Source of the DNA: UBA7239 sp964509075
GTDB taxonomy: Bacteria; Pseudomonadota; Gammaproteobacteria; Pseudomonadales; UBA7239
Reading direction: 5' to 3'
Assembly: GCA_964509075.1 (NCBI GenBank)
Contig: CAZDWC010000010.1
Span: 1 to 64,000, forward strand
Length of the DNA stretch: 64,000 nt
Both the position numbers and the translations under genes were made by a program. The notes beneath the pieces were generated by a model that worked only from the letters and a program-made list of their open reading frames with translations, made no database searches and was not told the DNA's origin. Shown piece by piece: positions 52,174 to 60,305 of the stretch. The stretch's first letter is position 1; each line of letters begins with the position of its first letter.

Positions 52174-52512
52174 ATGAAACTGGTAACAGCCATTATCAAG
52201 CCCTTCAAGCTTGATGACGTGCGTGAAGCACTGTCAGACATCGGGGTACAGGGTGTCACCGTCAGCGAGGTCAAGGGCTTTGGTCGGCAGAAAGGCCATA
52301 CCGAACTCTATCGCGGCGCCGAGTACGTGGTCGACTTCCTGCCGAAAGTGAAACTGGAGATTGCCATTGCCGACGACCAGGTCGACGCGGTCATCGAGGC
52401 CATCACCAAGGCCGCCAACACCGGCAAGATTGGCGATGGCAAGATTTTCGTCATGAACCTGGAACAAGTGATCCGCATCCGCACCGGTGAAACCGGCAAC
52501 GCGGCTGTTTGA
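52174..52512 (+). CDS. glnK: PII nitrogen regulatory protein GlnK
   Basis: Trimeric signal protein of 112 residues that senses 2-oxoglutarate and ATP/ADP and blocks AmtB when nitrogen is plentiful. The T-loop carries Tyr51 in YRGAEYVVDF, the uridylylation site. The C-terminal signature GKIGDGKIFVMNLEQVIRIRTGE is complete. Linkage to amtB makes GlnK more likely than GlnB. GAGGAG precedes the ATG. Confidence 0.95.
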   Translation: MKLVTAIIKPFKLDDVREALSDIGVQGVTVSEVKGFGRQKGHTELYRGAEYVVDFLPKVKLEIAIADDQVDAVIEAITKAANTGKIGDGKIFVMNLEQVIRIRTGETGNAAV

Positions 52513-52552
52513 CCTCGCATCACAACAATTCTTGAAACCCCTGGAGGTTACT

Positions 52553-53986
52553 GTGAAAAAACTGATCCTTATCCTGAGTATGTGCAGTGTGCTGTTTGCA
52601 CTGCCGGGCTGGTCACAGGAGGCTGCCGAAGCCGCTGCGACTGTCGCCGAAGCGGCAGCTGCAGCCCCTGCACCCGCCGCCAACAAGGGCGATGATGCCT
52701 TCCTGATGATGTCATCGGCCTTCGTTATCCTGATGTCGGTACCTGGCCTCGCGCTGTTCTACGGCGGTCTGGTGCGCAAGAAAAACATGCTGTCCGTGCT
52801 GATGCAGGTGTTCACCGTGTTCTCGATGGTGACTGTACTGTGGGTGGTCTACGGCTATTCCGTAGCCTTCACTGAGGGCAACGCCTACTTCGGCTCGCTG
52901 TCCAAAGTGATGCTTTCGGGCGTAACCGCCGACTCCCTGGTCGCCACCTGGAGCAAGGGCGTTTTTCTGCATGAGTTCATCTATGTCGCCTTCCAGGGCG
53001 CTTTCGCAGCGATCACCTGCGGCCTGATTCTCGGCGCTTTCGCCGAGCGCGTGAAGTTCTCTGCCGTGCTGCTGTTCACCATTATCTGGTTCACCTTCTC
53101 TTACCTGCCGATTGCTCACATCGTATGGTACTGGGATGGCCCGAACGGCTACACCGATGCTGATGCCGCCGCTGTTGCCACAGCCAAAGCCGGTTTCATG
53201 TTCCAGAAAGGCGCGCTCGACTTTGCCGGCGGCACCGTCGTACACATCAACGCCGCCATCGCCGGCCTGATCGGCGCCTACTTTGTCGGCAAACGCCGCG
53301 GCTATGGCAAAGAAGCCATGTACCCACACAGCCTGACCATGACCATGATCGGCGCCTCCCTGCTGTGGTTCGGCTGGTTCGGCTTCAACGCCGGCTCCGC
53401 GCTGGAAGCCAACGGCATCGCCGGCCTCGCCTTCATCAACACCTGGCTCGCCACGGCTGCTGCCGCCATGTCCTGGTTGCTGGCTGAATGGATCCTGAAA
53501 AAACACCCATCACTGCTGGGTGCAGCTTCCGGTGCCGTTGCCGGTCTGGTTGCCATCACCCCGGCTTGCGGTTTCGTCGGTGTCGGCGGCGCTCTGGTGA
53601 TCGGCTTGCTGGCTGGTGTGATCTGTCTCTGGGGTGTCACTGGCCTGAAAAAACTGCTGGGCGCTGACGATGCACTGGATGTTTTCGGTGTACACGGTGT
53701 AGGCGGCATTCTCGGTGCACTGTTGACCGGCGTATTCGCCGATCCAGCACTGGGCGGTACCGGTGTGTGGGATTACGTGGCCAACGGCGTTGCTTCCGGC
53801 TACTCCATCGCCACCCAAGTCACCATTCAGGCGGAAGGCGTTCTCACCACTATCGTCATCTCCGGCGTGGTATCTGTGGTGGCCTACAAACTGGTGGATC
53901 TGCTGGTCGGCCTGCGCGTCGACGACGAGCAGGAAGTCATGGGTCTGGATGTCAGCTCGCACGGCGAACGCGCCTACAACGACTGA
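52553..53986 (+). CDS. amtB: Ammonium transporter AmtB
   Basis: Trimeric ammonium channel of 477 residues. A cleaved signal peptide (MCSVLFALPGWSQ) and an Ala/Glu-rich segment precede 11 membrane helices. The pore histidines lie in VVHINAAIAG and DVFGVHGVGGILGALL, and the filter region in LWFGWFGFNAGSALEANG. GTG 52553 follows TGGAGG by six bases and gives the signal peptide; an upstream ATG at 52487 lies inside glnK. The gap to glnK is 40 bases. Confidence 0.95.
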   Translation: MKKLILILSMCSVLFALPGWSQEAAEAAATVAEAAAAAPAPAANKGDDAFLMMSSAFVILMSVPGLALFYGGLVRKKNMLSVLMQVFTVFSMVTVLWVVYGYSVAFTEGNAYFGSLSKVMLSGVTADSLVATWSKGVFLHEFIYVAFQGAFAAITCGLILGAFAERVKFSAVLLFTIIWFTFSYLPIAHIVWYWDGPNGYTDADAAAVATAKAGFMFQKGALDFAGGTVVHINAAIAGLIGAYFVGKRRGYGKEAMYPHSLTMTMIGASLLWFGWFGFNAGSALEANGIAGLAFINTWLATAAAAMSWLLAEWILKKHPSLLGAASGAVAGLVAITPACGFVGVGGALVIGLLAGVICLWGVTGLKKLLGADDALDVFGVHGVGGILGALLTGVFADPALGGTGVWDYVANGVASGYSIATQVTIQAEGVLTTIVISGVVSVVAYKLVDLLVGLRVDDEQEVMGLDVSSHGERAYND

Positions 53987-54034
53987 TACGTCTCTCTCCT
54001 CCCGGGGCTTCGGCCTCGGATGCAATACCGCTTC

Positions 54035-54062
54035 GGGCGCCTTCATCAGGCGCCCTTTTTTT
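54035..54062 (+). terminator. Intrinsic terminator after amtB
   Basis: GGGCGCC (54035-54041), seven-base loop, GGCGCCC (54049-54055) and seven T residues. It ends the glnK-amtB operon just before the convergent thioesterase gene. Confidence 0.9.
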
Positions 54063-54074
54063 GTTCCGGTATTT

Positions 54075-54767
54075 TTATTGCGATGTGTCCTGCTTCGCGC
54101 CACCCATCTGCGCATACAGCGCCGGGTCTATCTTCAGGAAGATAGCCTCCCCTTCGGCGTAGAGAACACCGTCACTGTCTTTCAGCGTGCAGTGCATGAA
54201 CACCTTGCGCCGCTCCTCACCGGTGAGACGCGCTTCGTAGCTGAGTTCACGATTCAAGGGCACCGGCATGCGGTAGATGGTTTTCAAGGTGCCTGTCATA
54301 GCCGGCACTTCCAGCCCACTGTGGGAAATGGCGATGCCGAATACTTCATCCATATACGCCGCGATGTAACCGCCATGCACCAATCCCGGCGGCCCTTCAA
54401 AGGCCGGCCCGAAATTGACCACCGCCTTCAGATAACCCTCTCCCTGAAAGTATTTGGCCGGCACGGCCAGCGCATTGCAGTTACCGCTGATCGGCCGATA
54501 GGAGAGCGAGTTCTCCCCGCCGTAGTCATAACCGGTACCGGCCTCGCTCTCTCCATCATCCACCTGCCCGAAAGGCCGGGTGCGATTGGGCACATGCAAT
54601 CTGTCCAGCTCATCCGCCAGCATCTCCAGCGTCGACGCCAGCCGTGTCACTTCCTGCGCCGGCAACTGCTTGCCTACCAGTGAGTGATTGAGTCGACGCA
54701 AGGCACTGGCGACGCGATCGGAATCGCCGTCAATCATGGCGTTAATGGGCAGGGCATGTTCTGACAT
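54075..54767 (-). CDS. Hotdog-fold thioesterase (PaaI-like)
   Basis: Protein of 230 residues. The C-terminal hotdog domain contains GPAFEGPPGLVHGGYIAAYMDEVFGIAI, the PaaI/4HBT signature with its catalytic Asp or Glu region. The N-terminal 90 residues are an extra helical segment (SDRVASALRRLNHSLVGKQLPAQEVTRLASTLEML). It would hydrolyse an acyl-CoA of unknown type. ATG 54767 follows GAGGAGT. Confidence 0.75.
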   Translation of the reverse strand: MSEHALPINAMIDGDSDRVASALRRLNHSLVGKQLPAQEVTRLASTLEMLADELDRLHVPNRTRPFGQVDDGESEAGTGYDYGGENSLSYRPISGNCNALAVPAKYFQGEGYLKAVVNFGPAFEGPPGLVHGGYIAAYMDEVFGIAISHSGLEVPAMTGTLKTIYRMPVPLNRELSYEARLTGEERRKVFMHCTLKDSDGVLYAEGEAIFLKIDPALYAQMGGAKQDTSQ

Positions 54768-54838
54768 CTGTGCATACTCCTCGATGGTCCGCACAGATTA
54801 TAAACGGCAAGCCTGCAGGGGTAGTCAATAAAGACTGA

Positions 54839-55888
54839 CTATTTTACTGACGGCTGCTCCTTCTTTTCGCCGGGCACAAGCGCTGTGCGCACCTGCATGA
54901 AGCGTTGCAGCAAATCAAACCAGAACGGAGCACCCAGTGAGATAGCGAATGCACTGACGAGCAGCCCGAAAAACTTGGACAGGAGGGCAACCCAGTTCCA
55001 GTGCTCGGGCGCCTTGAGGTGATCGCGCAGTTCAGGCCAGCCCCAACCTGCAGGCAACTGCCAACCCAGTGGCAAACCGGCTCCGCCCACCGTATCCAGC
55101 GTCTGCCCCAGAGACTCGCGCGTCTTGTCGAGCTGCGCATTCAGTGCTTTCAACTCGGACAATTGCGCCGGCGTACACGAAGCCGACGCATTGTTGTCCG
55201 CTGTCACCGATGGACAAGCCGCCTGCAGCGCCTGACGTTGCGCAAGCATATCGTCGACATGCGCCTGCGCAACGCCAATCATCTGCACGCGCACCTGATC
55301 ATTGCGCGACAATTCATTCACCATGGACACAGAATCGATATTGAGTGCGAATGACAAAAACAAGGCCACCAGGAGTGACACCTGCTGCGTATGACGCTTG
55401 AACCATCCGGAAACACGCTCCATCGACTGATCGAAATGTGTCTCGATCAGTTTGCGAAATGTCTCCACGTCATTCTGCGCCTCGCCTGCCAACTCGATGA
55501 ACAAACGCGCAATACGACTCTCGCTACCCAGCGCAGAAAACTTTTCCTGGATCATTTCGGAAAGGTTCTTGTCTTTGTCCGGCATTGATGACAGCAAGCT
55601 GTGCACCACAATTCCCACCGTTTCAGCAGGAATATAAGAGGGCTTCCCATCCACACCTTTGCTCAGCGACTGGATAAGCGGGTGAGCATAGAACTCCTTC
55701 AGGAAGTGCCCTTCCTTGAGCGAACTGCCATTTTCATAAAAAAACTCTTCCAGACCTTCTTCAAGCTTCTTGCTGCGCATATTCAATGCGGTATTGACTG
55801 ACTCGACCATCGCAGTACAGATCATGCCGAACATGGAGTAGATCGTTACCAGGCCGATAAATACGTCAAGCATTTGTAAATGCATCAT
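54839..55888 (-). CDS. Uncharacterised membrane protein, third gene of lipoprotein operon
   Basis: Protein of 349 residues. An N-terminal membrane helix (LDVFIGLVTIYSMFGMICTAM) is followed by ESVNTALNMRSKKLEEGLEEFFYE and a soluble helical part (to about 170) ending MERVSGWFKRHTQQ. Next come a second helix (VSLLVALFLSFALNID), an external coiled coil with two cysteines, LPLGWQLPAG, and two more hydrophobic stretches with VSAFAISLGAPFWFDLLQRFM. I recall similar unnamed proteins in other bacteria; no function is known to me. ATG 55888 follows a G-run by six bases. Confidence 0.7.
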   Translation of the reverse strand: MMHLQMLDVFIGLVTIYSMFGMICTAMVESVNTALNMRSKKLEEGLEEFFYENGSSLKEGHFLKEFYAHPLIQSLSKGVDGKPSYIPAETVGIVVHSLLSSMPDKDKNLSEMIQEKFSALGSESRIARLFIELAGEAQNDVETFRKLIETHFDQSMERVSGWFKRHTQQVSLLVALFLSFALNIDSVSMVNELSRNDQVRVQMIGVAQAHVDDMLAQRQALQAACPSVTADNNASASCTPAQLSELKALNAQLDKTRESLGQTLDTVGGAGLPLGWQLPAGWGWPELRDHLKAPEHWNWVALLSKFFGLLVSAFAISLGAPFWFDLLQRFMQVRTALVPGEKKEQPSVK

Positions 55889-55929
55889 GCGAAGCCCCCC
55901 ACAGAAAGCCAATCCGCCGCAAGCACTGA

Positions 55930-56826
55930 CTACTTAGGCAAAGCTGAAGAACAGGATGTAGCCAATGTTTTTGCAAGATCGGCGTAGACAGCAGCATCAA
56001 ATTTGTCTTTGGCGGCAGCCTGATAATCACTAAGCATTTTTCTACCTTCTGCAAGACAAGCTTTTTCCTTTTCAGCTTCGCCAAGCGATGCATGCTGCCG
56101 CCCCAAACCATCACTCAAATATTGTGCAGCAATCCCGGTTGAAAAAACCTTACCTAAAGTAACACCCGCCTCTGCCGATTTGCCTTCCGCATCCGTTTTT
56201 GCCTTAGTTTTCGAATCAAAACTACCAAACACTGAATATGAATCACCTTTGTTGTTTTTTTCCATCGCCTCAACAAGAATCTCCGGGTTAGATGAGGTGA
56301 TTGAAGCCAGTTTCTTTTCAATATCAACCAGCTGACTTTTGTCATTTGTGACTTTATTCTGATCGCCAGCGTCAGCACTCGTCGAAAGCAACTGAATCTC
56401 ACTGTTCAACACATCTCGCTTACCCAACAGAACCATGAGCTCATCAAGCTGTTTAGATTGTTTCCCCTCATTTTTATGATTTTCATTAATACCATCCACT
56501 TTCCCCCCAACCAATTGCATGCCATATATGGCGTTTTCACAGTCAATTTGCTTATAGTTAATGTCGTGATTAGGTGCTTCTGAAGATCCCTCAGGCTCTT
56601 TACATGGCTTTGCCACAGCAACCGGCACATAGGCCGCATCAAGATTCTTGAATCCCAAGCTTAACGAAACTCCTGGTTGCTCACTGGTAGGAGATGAAAT
56701 ATCAACCCCCACTATTGTTTTCGACGAATACACCAACGGCGCCTGCTGCAATGGCGCACACCCAGCCAATCCAACACCAACAACGAACAAAAACCCAAAA
56801 CGATTTCCTACGGCTGACTTGACCAT
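55930..56826 (-). CDS. Uncharacterised lipoprotein, second gene of operon
   Basis: Lipoprotein of 298 residues with signal peptide ending in LAGC. Residues about 30-65 (IVGVDISSPTSEQPGVSLSLGFKNLDAAYVPVAV) read as a beta-strand pair. A Lys/Asp/Glu/Ser-rich, low-hydrophobicity middle includes SYSVFGSFDSKTKAKTDAEGKSAEAGVTLGKVFSTGIAAQ, which again looks like antiparallel strands. Its DNA is more AT-rich than the surroundings. It overlaps the upstream gene by 19 bases. The family is not recognised. Confidence 0.65.
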   Translation of the reverse strand: MVKSAVGNRFGFLFVVGVGLAGCAPLQQAPLVYSSKTIVGVDISSPTSEQPGVSLSLGFKNLDAAYVPVAVAKPCKEPEGSSEAPNHDINYKQIDCENAIYGMQLVGGKVDGINENHKNEGKQSKQLDELMVLLGKRDVLNSEIQLLSTSADAGDQNKVTNDKSQLVDIEKKLASITSSNPEILVEAMEKNNKGDSYSVFGSFDSKTKAKTDAEGKSAEAGVTLGKVFSTGIAAQYLSDGLGRQHASLGEAEKEKACLAEGRKMLSDYQAAAKDKFDAAVYADLAKTLATSCSSALPK

Positions 56827-57182
56827 GACTGGCCCTCCTTTGTGAAAACACAGATGTTATTCAACGACTCCAGTGCAGCCTTCAACTGCTCAAGCTCACT
56901 GTTTTTTTCCACTACCACATACGCCCGGCAAGCCGACAGATCATCCGACATGACCAGTGTCTCCTGCATCCAGCCAACATTGGTGGCATGTGCTCCCGCT
57001 ACAAAACCGGCCGCCTCTGTCGATACCAGCACAGCCTGTCCCTGCCTTGGCACAACATGGACATTGGCCACCCCCAGATATGAACGGGAGACGGTGGCAT
57101 CCGCACCACTCACATGCACAACCGTACAACCGTGCAGGCACATGGTACTGACAATCGACATGGCCACCTGGTGCCACTTCAT
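56808..57182 (-). CDS. Uncharacterised small lipoprotein, first gene of operon
   Basis: Protein of 124 residues with a signal peptide and lipobox LHGC. The rest has beta-rich stretches (VVHVSGADATVSRSYLGVANVHVVPRQGQAVLVSTEAAGF) and a C-terminal helix ending LESLNNICVF. Two further cysteines (ACRAY, NICVF) might pair. AAGGGG precedes ATG 57182. It opens a three-gene operon and is not recognised. Confidence 0.6.
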   Translation of the reverse strand: MKWHQVAMSIVSTMCLHGCTVVHVSGADATVSRSYLGVANVHVVPRQGQAVLVSTEAAGFVAGAHATNVGWMQETLVMSDDLSACRAYVVVEKNSELEQLKAALESLNNICVFTKEGQSWSSQP

Positions 57183-57394
57183 GCAGAACCCCTTCTGATA
57201 CCGAGCCGAAATTCTCGAGACTGTTAAAGTCAATTGGCCGATTATGGGCGCCATCGCCAGACAAGACAATCATTAAAAAACCGCCATATATGATTATTCC
57301 GTCTTGCCCACCTGTTTATTTTTTAAGCAAACCCGCTAGATTGTAAGTGAGGCCTTCGCTGGCCCTTCAACCTGCAGGACAGGTCGCGGCGCAA

Positions 57395-57402
57395 GCCGAT
57401 AG
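57395..57402 (+). promoter_or_regulatory. Possible sigma-28 -10 element
   Basis: GCCGATAG differs in one base from the flagellar sigma-28 -10 box GCCGATAA and lies 70 bases before the flagellar-rod-like gene. No TAAA-type -35 is found at the right distance, so the call is weak. Confidence 0.2.
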
Positions 57403-57470
57403 CATTGTAAGAAAAGCAGTACGCAACACACTATCAACCGAGAGCAAGAAGAGAGGAAGGGGCGATATTC

Positions 57471-57746
57471 ATGAACATCGGCGGCAGTACCTCATCACTC
57501 CTGGGCATAGGCGTGCAGGGCATGCAGCAAAGCTATGGCCGCATTGAACAGGCGGCCGGCAACATTGCACGCAGCGGCACAACCAGCGCGGAAAGTAGTG
57601 AGATGAGCCGTGATACCGGTGCCACCATGGATATCGCCACCAACATGGTTGACATGAAGTTCAACCAACACATTTTTGATGCATCGGCCAAAGTGGTCAA
57701 AACAGCGGATGAGATGATCGGCACGGTGCTCGACATGCACGCCTGA
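57471..57746 (+). CDS. Miniature flagellar-rod-like protein
   Basis: Protein of 91 residues. The N-terminal VQGMQQSYGRIEQAAGNIARSG looks like the helix that opens flagellar rod/hook proteins (usual pattern GL.A....L...A.NIAN). The C-terminal NMVDMKFNQHIFDASAKVVKTADEMIGTVLDM looks like their closing helix (MV..I..Q..Y.AN.KVI.T.DEM). The central domain is absent, so the product could form only the D0-type coiled coil. GGAAGG precedes the ATG. No flagellar operon is adjacent. Confidence 0.65.
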   Translation: MNIGGSTSSLLGIGVQGMQQSYGRIEQAAGNIARSGTTSAESSEMSRDTGATMDIATNMVDMKFNQHIFDASAKVVKTADEMIGTVLDMHA

Positions 57747-57762
57747 GTGCAAGGAGCTTGCC

Positions 57763-58365
57763 ATGCAAATCGGCAATGCCTCACCACCACCCTCACCCAC
57801 ACAGGCCTATGCGAGTGTACCTGTCGCCAAACCGGCGGATCAGGATCCCAACCAGCTCGACAACAGCAGTTTCAAGCCCGTGGCAGCGCCTACGCCCGGC
57901 AGTCCTTCGCACGCGTCAGCAGAGCCCGTAACACACAAGACTCCCGAGACAAACGCCAGCAAGGACATGCCGCGGGACAACACAACCGAAAACAGTGACA
58001 GCACACGTGAGTCCGGCGGCGATGAACGCACGCAACAGGACATTGCCAAACAACTCGCAGCCGAGCACGTGCGTCAGGAACAGCTGAAACAGGAGCGGAT
58101 CAAGCAGGAAAAAGCCGAGGAAGAACATCGCAAGGAAGCACGCAAGGCTGAGTATCAGGCGGAAGATCACAAGGCGCACGCCATGCAACACCAACAGGAG
58201 CAGCAGGAGAAACTGCAGCAGCAGAAAAAGCTGGCGGCGCAACATGCCGCTGCAGAGCGTTTTGCCGAGATCCGTTCTCGCACACAGGGCTTCACCGAGC
58301 ACCATCTCGCCGCACTGGAAAAGCTGGGCACACAGCGCACACCTCATATCGACCAGAACGCCTGA
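57763..58365 (+). CDS. Q/E/K-rich coiled-coil protein
   Basis: Hydrophilic protein of 200 residues without signal peptide or membrane helix. Residues 1-90 are Pro/Ser/Thr/Asn-rich and disordered. Residues about 90-170 are a highly charged coiled coil (EQLKQERIKQEKAEEEHRKEAR). The end contains FAEIRSRTQGFTEHHLAALEKLGT, which may be a small folded part. It follows the rod-like gene by 16 bases, so they are co-transcribed. Function unknown. Confidence 0.6.
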   Translation: MQIGNASPPPSPTQAYASVPVAKPADQDPNQLDNSSFKPVAAPTPGSPSHASAEPVTHKTPETNASKDMPRDNTTENSDSTRESGGDERTQQDIAKQLAAEHVRQEQLKQERIKQEKAEEEHRKEARKAEYQAEDHKAHAMQHQQEQQEKLQQQKKLAAQHAAAERFAEIRSRTQGFTEHHLAALEKLGTQRTPHIDQNA

Positions 58366-58436
58366 GCCACTTACTCGCTGAACACAATGCAAGGGAACAG
58401 CACCACCCGCTCAGAGTCTATGCTTAACACAGCACG

Positions 58437-58455
58437 CCACTGCCAGTGGTATGCT
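58437..58455 (+). promoter_or_regulatory. Palindrome touching a -10 box before the acyl-CoA dehydrogenases
   Basis: CCACTGCCAGTGG (58437-58449) is a perfect 13-base palindrome directly followed by TATGCT (58450-58455), 33 bases before the start codon. A repressor bound there would cover the promoter. Confidence 0.35.
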
Positions 58456-58488
58456 CATGGCTGACTGGATTATCCCAAGGAGGATCTG

Positions 58489-60270
58489 ATGGCCGTCTTC
58501 CACCCGCCCGTGCGCGACCTGCACTTTGTGCGTAACGAACTCCTCGACTTTCCCGCGCTCTACCAGACCTTTCCCGATTGCGAAGGTTTTGACCGTGAAA
58601 CACTGGATGCCATTCTCGATGAGCTCGCACGTTTCTGCGAAGAAGAACTGGCACCGCTGTACCGCATAGGTGATACCGAAGGCTGTACATGGTCTGCCGC
58701 TGGCGTAAAAACCCCCACCGGATTCAAGGAGGCTTACGCCAGATTTGTCGAAGGCGGCTGGCCTGCGCTTTCAGCACCTGTTGCTGTCGGCGGGCAAGGA
58801 TTGCCGGAATCCATGGGCATCCTGATGAACGAACTGCTGGGCCAGGCCAACTGGGCGTGGGCGATGTATCCCGGTCTCGCGCACGGCGCCAAACATACGC
58901 TGCAGGCACACGGCACCGAAGACCAGCAACGCATCTATCTCAGCAAACTGGTCTCGGGCCAGTGGTGCGGCACCATGTGTCTAACGGAACCGCACTGCGG
59001 CTCCGACCTCGGCCTGCTGCGTACGCGCGCTGAATTGCAAGCCGACGGCACGTACACCATCACCGGCACCAAGATCTTCATTTCCGCCGGCGAACACGAC
59101 ATGACGGAAAATATCGTGCACATTGTGCTCGCCCGTTTGCCCGATGCACCCGCTGGCACCAAGGGTATCTCTCTGTTCATCGTGCCAAAATTCTTGCCGA
59201 ACAGTCATGGTGAAAATGGCGTGCGCAACAACGTCAACTGCGGTTCGCTCGAGCACAAGATGGGCATACACGGCAACGCCACCTGCGTGATGAATTTCGA
59301 TGGCGCCACCGGCTTTCTGATCGGTGAACCGAACAAAGGCCTGAACTGCATGTTCACCTTCATGAACTCGGCGCGCATTGGCACCGCCATACAAGGTGTG
59401 GCGCACGCCGAACGCGGCTTCCAGGGCGCACTCGCCTATGCCAAAGACCGTTTGCAGATGCGTTCACTCTCCGGCCCGAAAAATCCGCAAGGCATTGCCG
59501 ATCCGATCATCGTGCACCCGGATGTGCGCCGTCTGCTGCTCACCGCCAAAGCCTTTGCCGAAGGCGGGCGCATGCTGGTGCATTATCTCGCACGCGAACT
59601 GGATCTGGCACAGCACGGCGCAGACAAGGCCGCACGCGATGCCGCCGAAAATCGCCTCGCGCTGCTGACCCCGATTGCCAAAGCTTTTATCACCGAAACC
59701 GGTTTTGAATCCGCCAATTGCGGCGTGCAGGTGTTCGGCGGTCACGGTTATATCGCCGAGTGGGGCATGGAACAGAATGTGCGCGACTCGCGCATCTCCA
59801 TGCTCTATGAAGGCACCACCGGCATACAGGCACTGGATCTGATTGGCCGCAAGGTTTTGCAAAACGGCGGCAGCAACCTGAATCTGTTTCTCGATGAAAT
59901 CGATAGTTTTTGCAGTGAACACGCTGCGCACAAGGAATTCACGCAACCACTCGCCACACTGAGCGGTGAATGGCGGACACTCACCACCGAACTCACCAAC
60001 CTCGCCATGAACAATATGGACGAGATCGGTGCCGCTGCCGTGGATTACCTGATGTACGCCGGCTACATTACCGAGGCCTGGCTGTGGGCACGTGCTGCCA
60101 TTCTCTCGCTTGAAAAAGGCGATGCCGATGGCGGCTTCTATGTCGCCAAAGTGCATACGGCGCGTTTTTATTTCCAACGCATCCTGCCACGCACGCGCGC
60201 GCATCTCGGTAGTCTGCGCGCCGGTGGCGCCAGCCTGATGGCCATGCCGCAAGAACTGTTTTTCTTTTGA
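58489..60270 (+). CDS. Long-form acyl-CoA dehydrogenase, first
   Basis: FAD enzyme of 593 residues, of the long FadE5-like type with an extra C-terminal helical domain. The FAD/substrate blocks are MCLTEPHCGSDLGLLRTRA and ITGTKIFISAGEHDMTENIVHIVLARL. The catalytic Glu lies in ISMLYEGTTGIQALDL. It opens fatty acid beta-oxidation by making trans-2-enoyl-CoA. GGAGG precedes the ATG. The second dehydrogenase follows after 35 bases and is a paralogue. Confidence 0.92.
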   Translation: MAVFHPPVRDLHFVRNELLDFPALYQTFPDCEGFDRETLDAILDELARFCEEELAPLYRIGDTEGCTWSAAGVKTPTGFKEAYARFVEGGWPALSAPVAVGGQGLPESMGILMNELLGQANWAWAMYPGLAHGAKHTLQAHGTEDQQRIYLSKLVSGQWCGTMCLTEPHCGSDLGLLRTRAELQADGTYTITGTKIFISAGEHDMTENIVHIVLARLPDAPAGTKGISLFIVPKFLPNSHGENGVRNNVNCGSLEHKMGIHGNATCVMNFDGATGFLIGEPNKGLNCMFTFMNSARIGTAIQGVAHAERGFQGALAYAKDRLQMRSLSGPKNPQGIADPIIVHPDVRRLLLTAKAFAEGGRMLVHYLARELDLAQHGADKAARDAAENRLALLTPIAKAFITETGFESANCGVQVFGGHGYIAEWGMEQNVRDSRISMLYEGTTGIQALDLIGRKVLQNGGSNLNLFLDEIDSFCSEHAAHKEFTQPLATLSGEWRTLTTELTNLAMNNMDEIGAAAVDYLMYAGYITEAWLWARAAILSLEKGDADGGFYVAKVHTARFYFQRILPRTRAHLGSLRAGGASLMAMPQELFFF

Positions 60271-60305
60271 CGTTTTTCAAAATCAAATTTCCACAAGGAC
60301 AACCC

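Noticed and set aside
57376..57402. Full flagellar sigma-28 promoter before the rod-like gene
   Set aside because: Only the -10-like GCCGATAG is present; the -35 region has no TAAA-type sequence at the needed distance.
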